NCBI GenBank assembly: GCA_002307315.1
Contig: DBTZ01000033.1
Location: 1-44,657 of the forward strand
From: Alphaproteobacteria bacterium UBA1303
GTDB lineage: Bacteria > Pseudomonadota > Alphaproteobacteria > Micropepsales > Micropepsaceae
Length of the DNA stretch: 44,657 bases
Direction of reading: 5' to 3'
The notes under the pieces: model-generated
What the model saw: only the letters and a program-made list of their open reading frames with translations
The model's database searches: none
What the model was told of the DNA's origin: nothing
Program-made: the position numbers and the translations under genes
Shown: piece by piece, positions 7,996-17,510 of the stretch
Position numbering within the stretch: the stretch's first letter is position 1
Layout: the number at the start of each line of letters is the position of its first letter

Positions 7996-9954
7996 ATGAA
8001 ACCCGAACCCAACGGATCGTCCGCCGAATCGGCGGACGACGATCCTCTGGCAGGCGCCGAAAGCGCCCTGCCCGGACATCATCACACACCGCCCGCCGGC
8101 AAACGGAAATGGCTGTTGACACTGGCGGCGCTCGGCGTGGTCTACGGCGACATCGGCACCAGTCCGCTCTATGCCCTGCGCCAGTCGGCCGCCGCCGCCG
8201 GCGCCCACGCGCCGGTTCAGGACGCCATTTTCGGCGTGGTATCGCTGATCGTCTGGTCGTTGATGATCGTGGTGACGCTCAAATACGTCATCCTGATCAT
8301 GCGCGCCGACAATGACGGCGAAGGCGGGGTGCTGTCGTTGGCGGCGCTGACCCATCGCATTTCCGGCATCAGCAAGCGGATGAAACTCGCCATCAGTTTG
8401 GCGGCGATCTTCGGCTTGGCGCTGTTCGTCGGCGACGGAATGCTGACCCCGGCGATTTCGGTTTTGAGTGCGGTAGAGGGCCTCGCCGTCGACGACAAGG
8501 CGCTGTCTCCTCTGGTGCTGCCGCTGTCGCTGGTAATCCTCGTCGGCCTGTTCGCCTTTCAGTCGCGCGGCACCGAGCGCGTAGGCAAGCTGTTCGGGCC
8601 GATTATGCTGATCTGGTTTTTCGTGCTGGGCATTCTCGGTCTGATTTCAATTCTCCATACGCCGCAGATATTGGGGGCGTTAAGCCCGCATTACGCGCTG
8701 ATGCTGTTCGTCGAGGAACCCTGGACCGCTTTCGTCGCACTCGGCTCGGTGGTGCTGGCGGTCACCGGCTGCGAGGCGCTCTATGCCGATATGGGGCATT
8801 TCGGCAAAGAGCCGATCCGCCTTGCCTGGATGACGCTGGTGTTGCCGGTTTTGCTTCTCACCTATTTCGGCCAGGGCGCGGCGATCTTGCGCGATCCGGC
8901 CGCCGCCTCCCAGGCGTTCTTCGCCGTCGTACCGGGCTTTATGCACTATCCGATGGTGGCGCTGTCCACCGTCGCCACGGTGATCGCCTCGCAGGCGGTG
9001 ATCTCCGGGGTCTACTCGATCACCCAGCAGGCGGTGCAGCTCGGTCAGTTGCCGCGGATGGAGATACGCCACACCTCGGCCACCGAATACGGCCAGATCT
9101 TCGTACCGCGGATGAACGTCTACCTCTGCATCGGCGTCATCCTGATCGTGCTGATTTTCAAGACCTCCGACGCGCTCGGCGCCGCCTACGGCATCGCGGT
9201 CACCGGCCAGATGGTCTTTTCGACGTTGATGGTCGGCCTGATTGCGATCAAGAACTGGGGCTGGAAGCCGTACTTCGTGCTGCCGCTGTTCGGTTTGTTC
9301 GCCGTCATCGACCTCGCCTTTCTCGGTTCCAACGCGCTCAAAATCGCCGAAGGCGGCTGGCTGCCGTTGTTCATCGCCGGCTTCGTCTACGTGGTGATGG
9401 AGACTTGGCGTCTGGGCCGGCGGGCGCACCTCGAACGCATCCGCGATTCGGCGCTGTCGCTGGATCTCTTCCTCGAACGCGCCGACAAGACGCCGCAGCG
9501 GGTGGCCGGCACGGCGATCTACCTATCGACCCGCACCGACGTGGCGCCGGGGGCGCTGCTGCACAGCCTGAAGCATTATCACGTGTTGCACGAGCGGGTC
9601 ATCATCGCCAACGTGATCGTCGAAAATGTGCCGTTCGTACCGCGAAAGAACCGTCTCGACGTGGAGAAACTCGGCAAGGGATTTTTCCTGGTCCGCTTCC
9701 ATTACGGTTTTATGGAAAACCCCAACCTCCCGCGGGCCCTCGGCTATGCGCGCGCCTTTGGCCTCGCCGTCGAACCGGAAACCACCAGCTATTTCGTCGG
9801 CCGCGAAACCTTGGTGCCGTCCGACCATCCGCAACTGGGGCGCTGGCGTACCTGGCTCTATATGACGCTGGCTTCGAACGCGCTGTCGCCGGCGCAGTAT
9901 TACCGGCTGACGCCGAACCGGGTGGTCGAACTGGGAACCCGGATCACGATTTGA
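7996..9954 (+). CDS. kup: Kup-type low-affinity potassium transporter (copy 2)
   Basis: This is a second KUP-family K+ uptake protein of 652 residues, with YGDIGTSPLYALRQSA near residue 50 and the same twelve-helix core and soluble C-terminus as copy 1. The C-terminal ends are nearly the same (RVVELGT...ITI). The frame is open back to a TTG at 7954, but ATG 7996 aligns with the start of copy 1 and is preferred. Keeping two copies suggests different expression or affinity, for example at low pH or low K+. The sequence alone does not show which. Confidence 0.95.
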   Translation: MKPEPNGSSAESADDDPLAGAESALPGHHHTPPAGKRKWLLTLAALGVVYGDIGTSPLYALRQSAAAAGAHAPVQDAIFGVVSLIVWSLMIVVTLKYVILIMRADNDGEGGVLSLAALTHRISGISKRMKLAISLAAIFGLALFVGDGMLTPAISVLSAVEGLAVDDKALSPLVLPLSLVILVGLFAFQSRGTERVGKLFGPIMLIWFFVLGILGLISILHTPQILGALSPHYALMLFVEEPWTAFVALGSVVLAVTGCEALYADMGHFGKEPIRLAWMTLVLPVLLLTYFGQGAAILRDPAAASQAFFAVVPGFMHYPMVALSTVATVIASQAVISGVYSITQQAVQLGQLPRMEIRHTSATEYGQIFVPRMNVYLCIGVILIVLIFKTSDALGAAYGIAVTGQMVFSTLMVGLIAIKNWGWKPYFVLPLFGLFAVIDLAFLGSNALKIAEGGWLPLFIAGFVYVVMETWRLGRRAHLERIRDSALSLDLFLERADKTPQRVAGTAIYLSTRTDVAPGALLHSLKHYHVLHERVIIANVIVENVPFVPRKNRLDVEKLGKGFFLVRFHYGFMENPNLPRALGYARAFGLAVEPETTSYFVGRETLVPSDHPQLGRWRTWLYMTLASNALSPAQYYRLTPNRVVELGTRITI

Positions 9955-9977
9955 AATTCGAAAAAAAATTCCGGCCG

Positions 9978-10010
9978 CTAGAGCAACGAGCGCAAAAGTG
10001 GAATCGGCAC
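9978..10010. repeat. Degenerate copy of the alphaproteobacterial palindromic repeat
   Basis: CTAGAGCAACGAGCGCAAAA followed by GTGGAATCGG lies between the convergent kup and rlmI genes. It resembles a decayed form of the CTAGAGC...CCGAAAAGTGG.ACCGG repeat common in alphaproteobacteria, and so is related to the 57-bp arrays at the left end. Confidence 0.35.
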
Positions 10011-10029
10011 GCCGCGCATAGCCCGAGGG

Positions 10030-11253
10030 TTAATCCAATGCGTACACCAGCGCCTTGAGATAGGCACTTTCCGGCAGCATCGGATGCACCGGATGATCGA
10101 AACCGGCACCGGCGCTACGGATCAACCGCGCGGACCGGCCGGCGCGGGAAATCCCTTGCGCGCATTCGAAGGCGAAACGATCGATGGGTATGGCGTGCGA
10201 ACAGGACGCAAGCAGCAAGAAACCGTCCGCGGCCACGCATTTGGCCGCCGCCGTCGCCAGTTTGCGGTAGGCGCGGGCGCCGACTTCGAGATCCTTGCGC
10301 GCTTTGACGAAGGGCGGCGGATCGGCGACGACGATGTCGAAACGCTGATTTGCCGATGCCAGTTCCGCCAATTTCGCGAGGACGTCGGCTTTGACGAACG
10401 TACAGGACAGACCGTTCACTTCCGCAGCCTCGCCCGCCAGCGCCAGCGCCGGGGCGGACGAATCGATACCCATCACCTCGCGGGCGCCGGCTTTGGCCGC
10501 CGGCAACGCAAACCCGCCGCAATAGCAATAGCAATCGAGCACGCTGCGCCCGCGCGCCAGTTCGGCGACGAAAGCCCGGTTTTCGCGCTGATCGTAATAC
10601 CAGCCGGTCTTTTGGCCTTCGGCCAAGTCGGCAAAATACCCGATGCCGTTTTCTTCCACGGTGATGCGGCCGGCCGCGCCTTTATGGGTGCGAACATAGG
10701 ATTCCAGCCCTTCCAGGGCGCGCGTCGGCGCATCGGCGCGCAAAATCACGGTTTGGGGCGCAATCGCCTCGTCGAGCGCTGCGAGCAACGGATCGAGGAG
10801 GCCTTCCATGCCGGCGGCGCCGATCTGCACCGTAACGGCGTCGCCGAAGCGATCGACGATCAGGCCGGGCAGCAAATCGCCTTCGGCATTGACCAGACGG
10901 TAATACAGCCGGGGCAGGCGGCTTTCGCGGATGGCCGATGCGCGCCGCAGACGGCGGAGGAAAAAATCCTTGCCGATTGCGCCGTTCCGCGCTTCGCCGA
11001 AGAGGCGTACCGCGATCAGGCTTTTCGGGTTGAACAGGCCGACGCCGAATTCGTGTCCGTCGTCGCCGACCACATCCACCAAGGCGCCGGGTTCCAGCCC
11101 CTTGGTCTCGGGCGTCATCGCAATTTCGTTGGAAAACAGCCAGGGTGCGCCGAAGCGGGCGCGCTTTCCTTCCTTCGGTTTGACGCGGATAAGGGGACGA
11201 TCCCTGTGCGGCGAATGTTTCGGAATAGGCGGGGTCAGAGCGTCGCCGGTCAT
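10030..11253 (-). CDS. rlmI: RlmI-type 23S rRNA (cytosine-5) methyltransferase
   Basis: The product is a SAM-dependent methyltransferase of the RlmI/YccW family, which methylates C1962 of 23S rRNA in E. coli. The 407-residue protein starts with a PUA domain (RVKPKEGKRARFGAPWLFSNEI, about 20-90). A Rossmann methyltransferase domain follows, with SAM-binding CYCYCGGFALPAAKAGA, acidic GIDSS, DPPPFVKARKD and the catalytic-type Cys in LLASCSHAI. The start at 11253 (MTGDALTPP) overlaps the stop of the small HTH gene by four bases. The frame is open further upstream to 11559, but that part overlaps the HTH gene and is not family-like. Confidence 0.88.
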   Translation of the reverse strand: MTGDALTPPIPKHSPHRDRPLIRVKPKEGKRARFGAPWLFSNEIAMTPETKGLEPGALVDVVGDDGHEFGVGLFNPKSLIAVRLFGEARNGAIGKDFFLRRLRRASAIRESRLPRLYYRLVNAEGDLLPGLIVDRFGDAVTVQIGAAGMEGLLDPLLAALDEAIAPQTVILRADAPTRALEGLESYVRTHKGAAGRITVEENGIGYFADLAEGQKTGWYYDQRENRAFVAELARGRSVLDCYCYCGGFALPAAKAGAREVMGIDSSAPALALAGEAAEVNGLSCTFVKADVLAKLAELASANQRFDIVVADPPPFVKARKDLEVGARAYRKLATAAAKCVAADGFLLLASCSHAIPIDRFAFECAQGISRAGRSARLIRSAGAGFDHPVHPMLPESAYLKALVYALD

Positions 11254-11495
11254 CCCTTCAACCTGACGCCGCGACCGCCTTCGAGGCTGGCAGTGCCCTC
11301 GCCGATCAGGGCGATACCGGCGGTATCGAGCGCCTCGATCAGCTTCATCAGCGAATCGACGTTGCCGCGGATGACGCCGTCGGAAGCCTCCATGCGCTGA
11401 ATAGTCGGCACCGATAACCCGGCGCTTTCCGCCAGCTGACGCTGGTCGATCCCCAACAACGCCCTCGCCGCCCGAAGTTGGGCCGATGTAATCAT
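11250..11495 (-). CDS. Small XRE-family helix-turn-helix protein
   Basis: The product is an 81-residue DNA-binding protein of the XRE/Cro type: MITSAQLRAARALLGIDQRQ, then LAESAGLSVPTIQRMEASDG forming the helix-turn-helix, then a short C-terminal helical tail. Stand-alone proteins like this are common in alphaproteobacteria. It ends in an ATGA overlap with rlmI, so the two are probably cotranslated. The start was chosen at ATG 11495 (GGGATTT upstream) because residues further upstream are not family-like. Its target is unknown. Confidence 0.72.
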   Translation of the reverse strand: MITSAQLRAARALLGIDQRQLAESAGLSVPTIQRMEASDGVIRGNVDSLMKLIEALDTAGIALIGEGTASLEGGRGVRLKG

Positions 11496-11681
11496 GCCAA
11501 ATCCCACATTCCGCGTCATGCCCCAGCGAAGCGTATGCCTCGCGCAACAGGCCGAACATGACAAAGCATGTATAGTATATCGACGGAAAAAGGTAGCCTG
11601 GCGGGAAATAAGGATATTTCGATTGTTTTCAAAGCATTAGGAAAAGGTACGGACAGGAAACTCAGCCCATATGCGTCGTTT

Positions 11682-12938
11682 CTACCGATCGCCTTCCCGG
11701 TAGGCCGCCAGAGCGGCCGGAAACGGCGACAACGCGCGGGGCAGAACGCCTTGCAAGGCGGAGATCGCCAAACCGTAATTGGTCATGGCAACGCCCTTGC
11801 CGGCGCAGTCGATCATGCGGTTCTGCATCTCCTGGCGGGTCATCACGCAGGCGCCGCAGTGGATCGCCAACCGGAAGCTCGAAAGGTCGGGCGGGAAATC
11901 GTGACCGGCCGAATGCACGATGTCGAGATCGAGACCGGTGTACTGCTTGAGCCAGCGGGGGATTTTGACCCGGCCGATGTCGTCCTCCAGCGGGTGATGC
12001 GAGCAGCCTTCGGCGATCAGCACCCGATCGCCGGGTTTCAGCGCATCGATGGTTCCCGCCCCGCGCGCCAGAGCGTTCAGATCGCCTTTAAAGCGGGCGA
12101 ACAGGATGGAAAACGTGGTCAGCTTCACCTCCGGCGGAGTGTCGGCCACCACCCGGGCGACAACCTGCGAATCGCACACCACCAAATCGGGCGGCGCGGC
12201 GAGTTTTTTCAGCGTGGCGGCGTATTCGCGATCCTTGACCACCAGCGCCGAGGCGTCGCTGTCGAGCAGATCGCGGATGCTTGCGACCTGGGGCACGATC
12301 AACCGGCCGGCCGGGGCGCCCAGATCGATCGGCACCACCAGCACGGCAAGCCCGCCGGCAGGCAGCAAATCGCCCAGCAGCGCCGGCGGCGCCGCAAACA
12401 GCTTGGGCAACACCGAGCGTACCGCTTCCTTGAACGCCGAACGGAACGCCTCGGCGTCCATGCCGCTCGCCGTCGCACTGCCGGAAATCCAGGTCAAACG
12501 CTTGAGTTCCAGCAAGGCAAGGACGTTCGGCTTGGGCGGCGCAAGGTCGGTCTTGTTGACCGCCACCAGCACCGGAATCTTCGAGGCATGGGCCTCGTTG
12601 AGCAGCGCCTCTTCGTGATCGCTCCAGCCCGAAGCGGTGATCACGATGACCAGAACGTCGGCGCGTTTCAGCGCCTTTTGGGTCTGGGCCAGACGCGCCG
12701 GACCGAGGTCCGAAGTATCGTCGAGGCCGGCGGTATCGATCAGCGTCACCGGGCCGAGCGGCAACAGCTCCATCGTCTTCTCCACCGCATCGGTGGTGGT
12801 GCCGGGCTGAGCCGAGGTAATGGCGACATCCTGCCCTGCGAGTAGATTCAAAAGCGAGGATTTGCCGGCATTGACCCGGCCGGCAAGCCCGATGTGCAGC
12901 CGGCGCGCCTTGGGCGCGTTGGGAAGCAATGGAACCAT
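11682..12938 (-). CDS. hydF: [FeFe]-hydrogenase maturation GTPase HydF
   Basis: HydF is the scaffold that assembles the 2Fe subcluster of the H-cluster and delivers it to apo-hydrogenase. The 418-residue protein has a TrmE-like GTPase domain: GRVNAGKSS (Walker A, about 20-28), PGTTTD (switch), DTAGLDD and NKTD. A dimerisation domain follows. The C-terminal Fe-S site is CSH...HCGAC, which fits the CxHx(about 45)HCxxC signature of HydF. The ATG directly abuts the aspA stop (TGA-ATG), so it is the last gene of the hydC-hydB-hydA-hydE-aspA-hydF unit. Its presence means at least one functional [FeFe]-hydrogenase is made. Confidence 0.93.
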   Translation of the reverse strand: MVPLLPNAPKARRLHIGLAGRVNAGKSSLLNLLAGQDVAITSAQPGTTTDAVEKTMELLPLGPVTLIDTAGLDDTSDLGPARLAQTQKALKRADVLVIVITASGWSDHEEALLNEAHASKIPVLVAVNKTDLAPPKPNVLALLELKRLTWISGSATASGMDAEAFRSAFKEAVRSVLPKLFAAPPALLGDLLPAGGLAVLVVPIDLGAPAGRLIVPQVASIRDLLDSDASALVVKDREYAATLKKLAAPPDLVVCDSQVVARVVADTPPEVKLTTFSILFARFKGDLNALARGAGTIDALKPGDRVLIAEGCSHHPLEDDIGRVKIPRWLKQYTGLDLDIVHSAGHDFPPDLSSFRLAIHCGACVMTRQEMQNRMIDCAGKGVAMTNYGLAISALQGVLPRALSPFPAALAAYREGDR

Positions 12939-14339
<1,401 letters not shown>

Positions 14340-14474
14340 CCTGCATTCTATTTCCGGTTATCCGTCCGGCGGAATGCCGGAGGGGCCGTCATCTTTTCAG
14401 GACAGCCTGCGCCATCTTGCCCCTGTACGACGGAGAACAGCCCGTAAGCGACATGGCGCTGATGGGCGGCCCGC

Positions 14475-15611
14475 TCATCGTCCCCGCCCCCTGGCCAAGG
14501 CATGGCGGGAATCGCCCCATTGGTTATAGCCGATTTTCCGCCCGGCCAGCGCGATGCGCGCCTCCAGGCAGGAGCGGCACTCAAGGGCGTTTTCGTCCAG
14601 ACACGGCTTGCCGGGATAGAGCTGATAGTCCTTGCGCACTTCGGTGGGAGTGATCTGCGGCATCATCACATTGGCGCCGAATTTCAGACCCTTCTCGCGC
14701 CCCACCGGATCGAGCGCCTGCAGCGCGGTGGTCGAGGCGATGTTGACGTCTTTGAGCTTCAGCCGCACCGCGGCGATCATCAACAACGACAACCGGACAC
14801 GATCGGCGACCGGCAAGACCTCGGCCGTCCCCAAGGGCGTGTCGGGATGGGGAATGAACGGCCCCATGCCGATCATATCGATGTCGTGCCGCTCGAAGAA
14901 CAGAATATCGTCGGCCAGATCGGCGAGCGTCTGTCCCGGCAGGCCGATCATCACCCCGGTGCCGACCTGATAGCCGATGTCGCGCAAGGCAGCGAGACTG
15001 TCGAGGCGGGATTGGAAGGTTTGTTCGACCGGATGCAAAGCGGCGAACAGCTCCGGGTTGGTGGTTTCTATTCGCAAGAGAAACCGATGCGCCCCGGCGT
15101 CGAAGAGTTTTTTATACGATACGTACGGCAGTTGGCCCAGGCTCAAGGTGATGCCCAGCCCCTCCGGCAATTCGGGGCAGCGGGTCTCGGCGATAATGCG
15201 CTTGACGCATCGCGCGACCAGATCGATGAATTTCGCATCGTTCCGTTCGCCCGATTGGATTACCAGCGAGCCGTAGCGGCTTTCGTGGGTCAGCCGCGCG
15301 CAGGCGACGATGTCCTCTTCGTCGAGGGTAAAACGGCGGACGGTGCGGTTGGATTTGCGGATGCCGCAATAGAGGCAATCGCAGGCGCAGGCATTAGAGG
15401 CTTCGATCAGGCCGCGGAAATAGACCGCGTCGCCGCAATTCTCCAGCAGAACCTTTTCGGCTTCCGACCGGATCAGACGCAAATCCTCGGCACCGGTGGC
15501 GCCGAGGATCGCAATCAAATCGTCTCGGTTCAAACGCGAGAAATCGTCAGGCCGGCTTTTTGTCGAGCACGGTGGCGTTTCGCGCGGTGTAGTGGGTGTG
15601 AAGGAGGTCAT
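14475..15611 (-). CDS. hydE: [FeFe]-hydrogenase maturase HydE (radical SAM)
   Basis: HydE is the radical SAM enzyme that acts on the HydG-made Fe(CO)2(CN)cysteine synthon during H-cluster assembly. The radical SAM site CDCLYC is part of CxxxCxxC (SNACACDCLYCGIRKSNR, about residue 85). Other family segments are GERNDAKF, GLPGQT and IGMGPFIPHPDTPLG. A second C-terminal cluster motif CLDENALECRSC (CX7CX2C) matches the auxiliary cluster of Thermotoga HydE. The start ATG 15611 makes the gene overlap the end of hydA by about 65 bases. A TTG near 15537 (giving NRDDLIAIL at the front) is an alternative. The gene lies in the same operon as aspA and hydF. Confidence 0.92.
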   Translation of the reverse strand: MTSFTPTTPRETPPCSTKSRPDDFSRLNRDDLIAILGATGAEDLRLIRSEAEKVLLENCGDAVYFRGLIEASNACACDCLYCGIRKSNRTVRRFTLDEEDIVACARLTHESRYGSLVIQSGERNDAKFIDLVARCVKRIIAETRCPELPEGLGITLSLGQLPYVSYKKLFDAGAHRFLLRIETTNPELFAALHPVEQTFQSRLDSLAALRDIGYQVGTGVMIGLPGQTLADLADDILFFERHDIDMIGMGPFIPHPDTPLGTAEVLPVADRVRLSLLMIAAVRLKLKDVNIASTTALQALDPVGREKGLKFGANVMMPQITPTEVRKDYQLYPGKPCLDENALECRSCLEARIALAGRKIGYNQWGDSRHALARGRGR

Positions 15612-17493
15612 GGCTCTTTCGACTGCACGGCCCTTCGCGGAAGAACTCCTCGTAGATGCGTAGCACATCCTTGTTTTCGTGGCTCTTGCGCACCTGATAG
15701 GCGGCGTCTTCCGCATAGATGGCCTTGGCGCGCGCCGCGCGGATTTCCGGCGATGTCGGAATCGGCTGGCCGCCGCCGCCCAGGCACCCACCCGGACAGG
15801 CCATGAATTCGATGAAGTGGCAAGTGCTTAAGGGGCCTTTCTGCTTGATGTCCTCCAGCACGCGTATCGCATTGGCGGTGCCGTGGGCAAGGCCGACTTT
15901 CAACGTTGCCCCTTTCAGCCAATCGAAATTGGGCACCAGACGCGAAAAAACCGCCGGCACCGGCCCCACTTTCGGAATGGTTACTTCCGCCATGCGCACG
16001 CCGTCGAAGCCGCGCACCGGCTGAATGTCGGCGTGACCGAACAGGTTCTCCACCGGCTCGCCGGTGACCACCTCGATCACGGTGCGAAGCGCCGCTTCCA
16101 TAACCCCGCCGGTGGCGCCGAAAATCACCCCCGAGCCGGTCGGCGTACCGAAGGGGTCGTCGAAATTGGACTTTTCGAGCTTCGGCAGATCGATGCCGGC
16201 TTGCTTGAACATGCGGGCCATTTCGCGGGTGGTGAGCGCGTAGTCGACGTCCTGGAAGCCCGAGGAATGCATTTCATGCCGGCCCGCTTCGAACTTCTTG
16301 GCGGTGCACGGCATCAAGGAGACCGATACGATCTTCGCCGGGTCCCAGCCGTTCTTTTCGGCAAAGTAGGTCTTGAGCACCGCCCCCATCATCTGTTGCG
16401 GACTTTTGGCGGTGGACAGATGCGGCAGGAAGTCGGGATAGAAGTGCTCGATGAACTTGATCCAGCCCGGCGAGCAGGAGGTGAACTGCGGCAGCGCCGC
16501 CGCGTTATCCTTCAGGACCAGCGCATGGTAGAGCCGGCCGATCAATTCGGCGCCTTCTTCGAAGATGGTAAGGTCGGCCGAAAAGTTGGTGTCGAATACC
16601 TTATCGAAGCCGATGCGCCGCAGCGCCGTGTTCATCTGGAAAGTCATCGGCGTGCCCGGCTCGCAGCCGAACGCCTCGCCGATCGCCGCGCGCGGCGCCG
16701 GGGCGGTTTGGATCACCACGAACTTTTCCGGGTCTTCGATGGCGCGCCACACCGCTTCGGTATCGTCGCGTTCGGTCAGCGCCCCGGTCGGACAGCGGTT
16801 GATGCATTGGCCGCAATTGATGCACCAGGCATCCTTCATCTCGCGCCCCATGAAGGTCGAGATGCGCGAATGATCGCCGCGTCCTTCGGTGGTCAGCGCC
16901 GAAACGCCCTGATAGAGCGCACACATCCTGACGCAGCGCCGGCACAGAATGCACTTGTTCATGTCGCGCTGGATGATGTTCGCCGGATCGGCCATTTCGA
17001 ACGGCGCCTGTTCCGGCCGGCCGAAACGCTCGGTGTTGACGCCGTACTCCGAGCACAGCTTCTGCAGTTCGCAGGTGCCGTTGCGGGTGCAGGCAAAGCA
17101 GTCGCCGTAATGCTCGCTCATCATCAATTCGAGAATGTCGCGCCGGGCATGACGGATTTTGGTCGACGACGTGTGGATCTTCATCGGATTGATAATCGGC
17201 AGGGAACAGGACGCCTGCAGCGTTCTCAAGCCCTCGACTTCGACCAAACACAGCCGACAGCTCGACGGCGTCGGCAGCATGCCGCTGGCGGTGTATTTCT
17301 CCGCCGCGGTCTTGCGGTCGGCGTTCGCATCGGTCTGCGAGTAGAGCGCCTCGGCGCAGAGATCGTCGTGATGGCACAGGGTGGGAATGTGAATCCCCGC
17401 GGCGGTCGCCGCTTCCAACACCGTGGTGCCGGGGGAGACGTTCAGTTCCTTGCCGTCGATGACGACGACGATGGTTTCGACTTTGGTATCCAT
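15547..17493 (-). CDS. hydA: [FeFe]-hydrogenase catalytic subunit, NADH-linked set (HydA1)
   Basis: The product is a cytosolic [FeFe]-hydrogenase large subunit of 648 residues with the M3 layout. It has an N-terminal plant-type [2Fe-2S] domain, a His-Cys [4Fe-4S] site (EHYGDCFACTRNGTCELQ), two ferredoxin clusters (CILCRRCVRMC, CINCGQCINRCPTGA) and the H-domain. H-cluster motifs are L1 FTSCSPGW (C340, S341), L2 MPCTAKKFE and L3 EFMACPGGCLGGGGQP. L1 has Ser where many hydrogenases have a second Cys (TSCCPGW). Upstream hydB and hydC encode the NuoF/NuoE-like partners, making a HydABC/HndACD-type NAD(P)-linked enzyme. The gap to hydB is 17 bases. Confidence 0.94.
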   Translation of the reverse strand: MDTKVETIVVVIDGKELNVSPGTTVLEAATAAGIHIPTLCHHDDLCAEALYSQTDANADRKTAAEKYTASGMLPTPSSCRLCLVEVEGLRTLQASCSLPIINPMKIHTSSTKIRHARRDILELMMSEHYGDCFACTRNGTCELQKLCSEYGVNTERFGRPEQAPFEMADPANIIQRDMNKCILCRRCVRMCALYQGVSALTTEGRGDHSRISTFMGREMKDAWCINCGQCINRCPTGALTERDDTEAVWRAIEDPEKFVVIQTAPAPRAAIGEAFGCEPGTPMTFQMNTALRRIGFDKVFDTNFSADLTIFEEGAELIGRLYHALVLKDNAAALPQFTSCSPGWIKFIEHFYPDFLPHLSTAKSPQQMMGAVLKTYFAEKNGWDPAKIVSVSLMPCTAKKFEAGRHEMHSSGFQDVDYALTTREMARMFKQAGIDLPKLEKSNFDDPFGTPTGSGVIFGATGGVMEAALRTVIEVVTGEPVENLFGHADIQPVRGFDGVRMAEVTIPKVGPVPAVFSRLVPNFDWLKGATLKVGLAHGTANAIRVLEDIKQKGPLSTCHFIEFMACPGGCLGGGGQPIPTSPEIRAARAKAIYAEDAAYQVRKSHENKDVLRIYEEFFREGPCSRKSHDLLHTHYTARNATVLDKKPA

Positions 17494-17510
17494 GGTCTTT
17501 TCCGTCTCCC

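Noticed and set aside
10030..11559. Single long protein joining the methyltransferase to an N-terminal extension
   Set aside because: The extension overlaps the better-supported HTH gene and is not family-like; ATG 11253 gives a normal RlmI start with an ATGA overlap.
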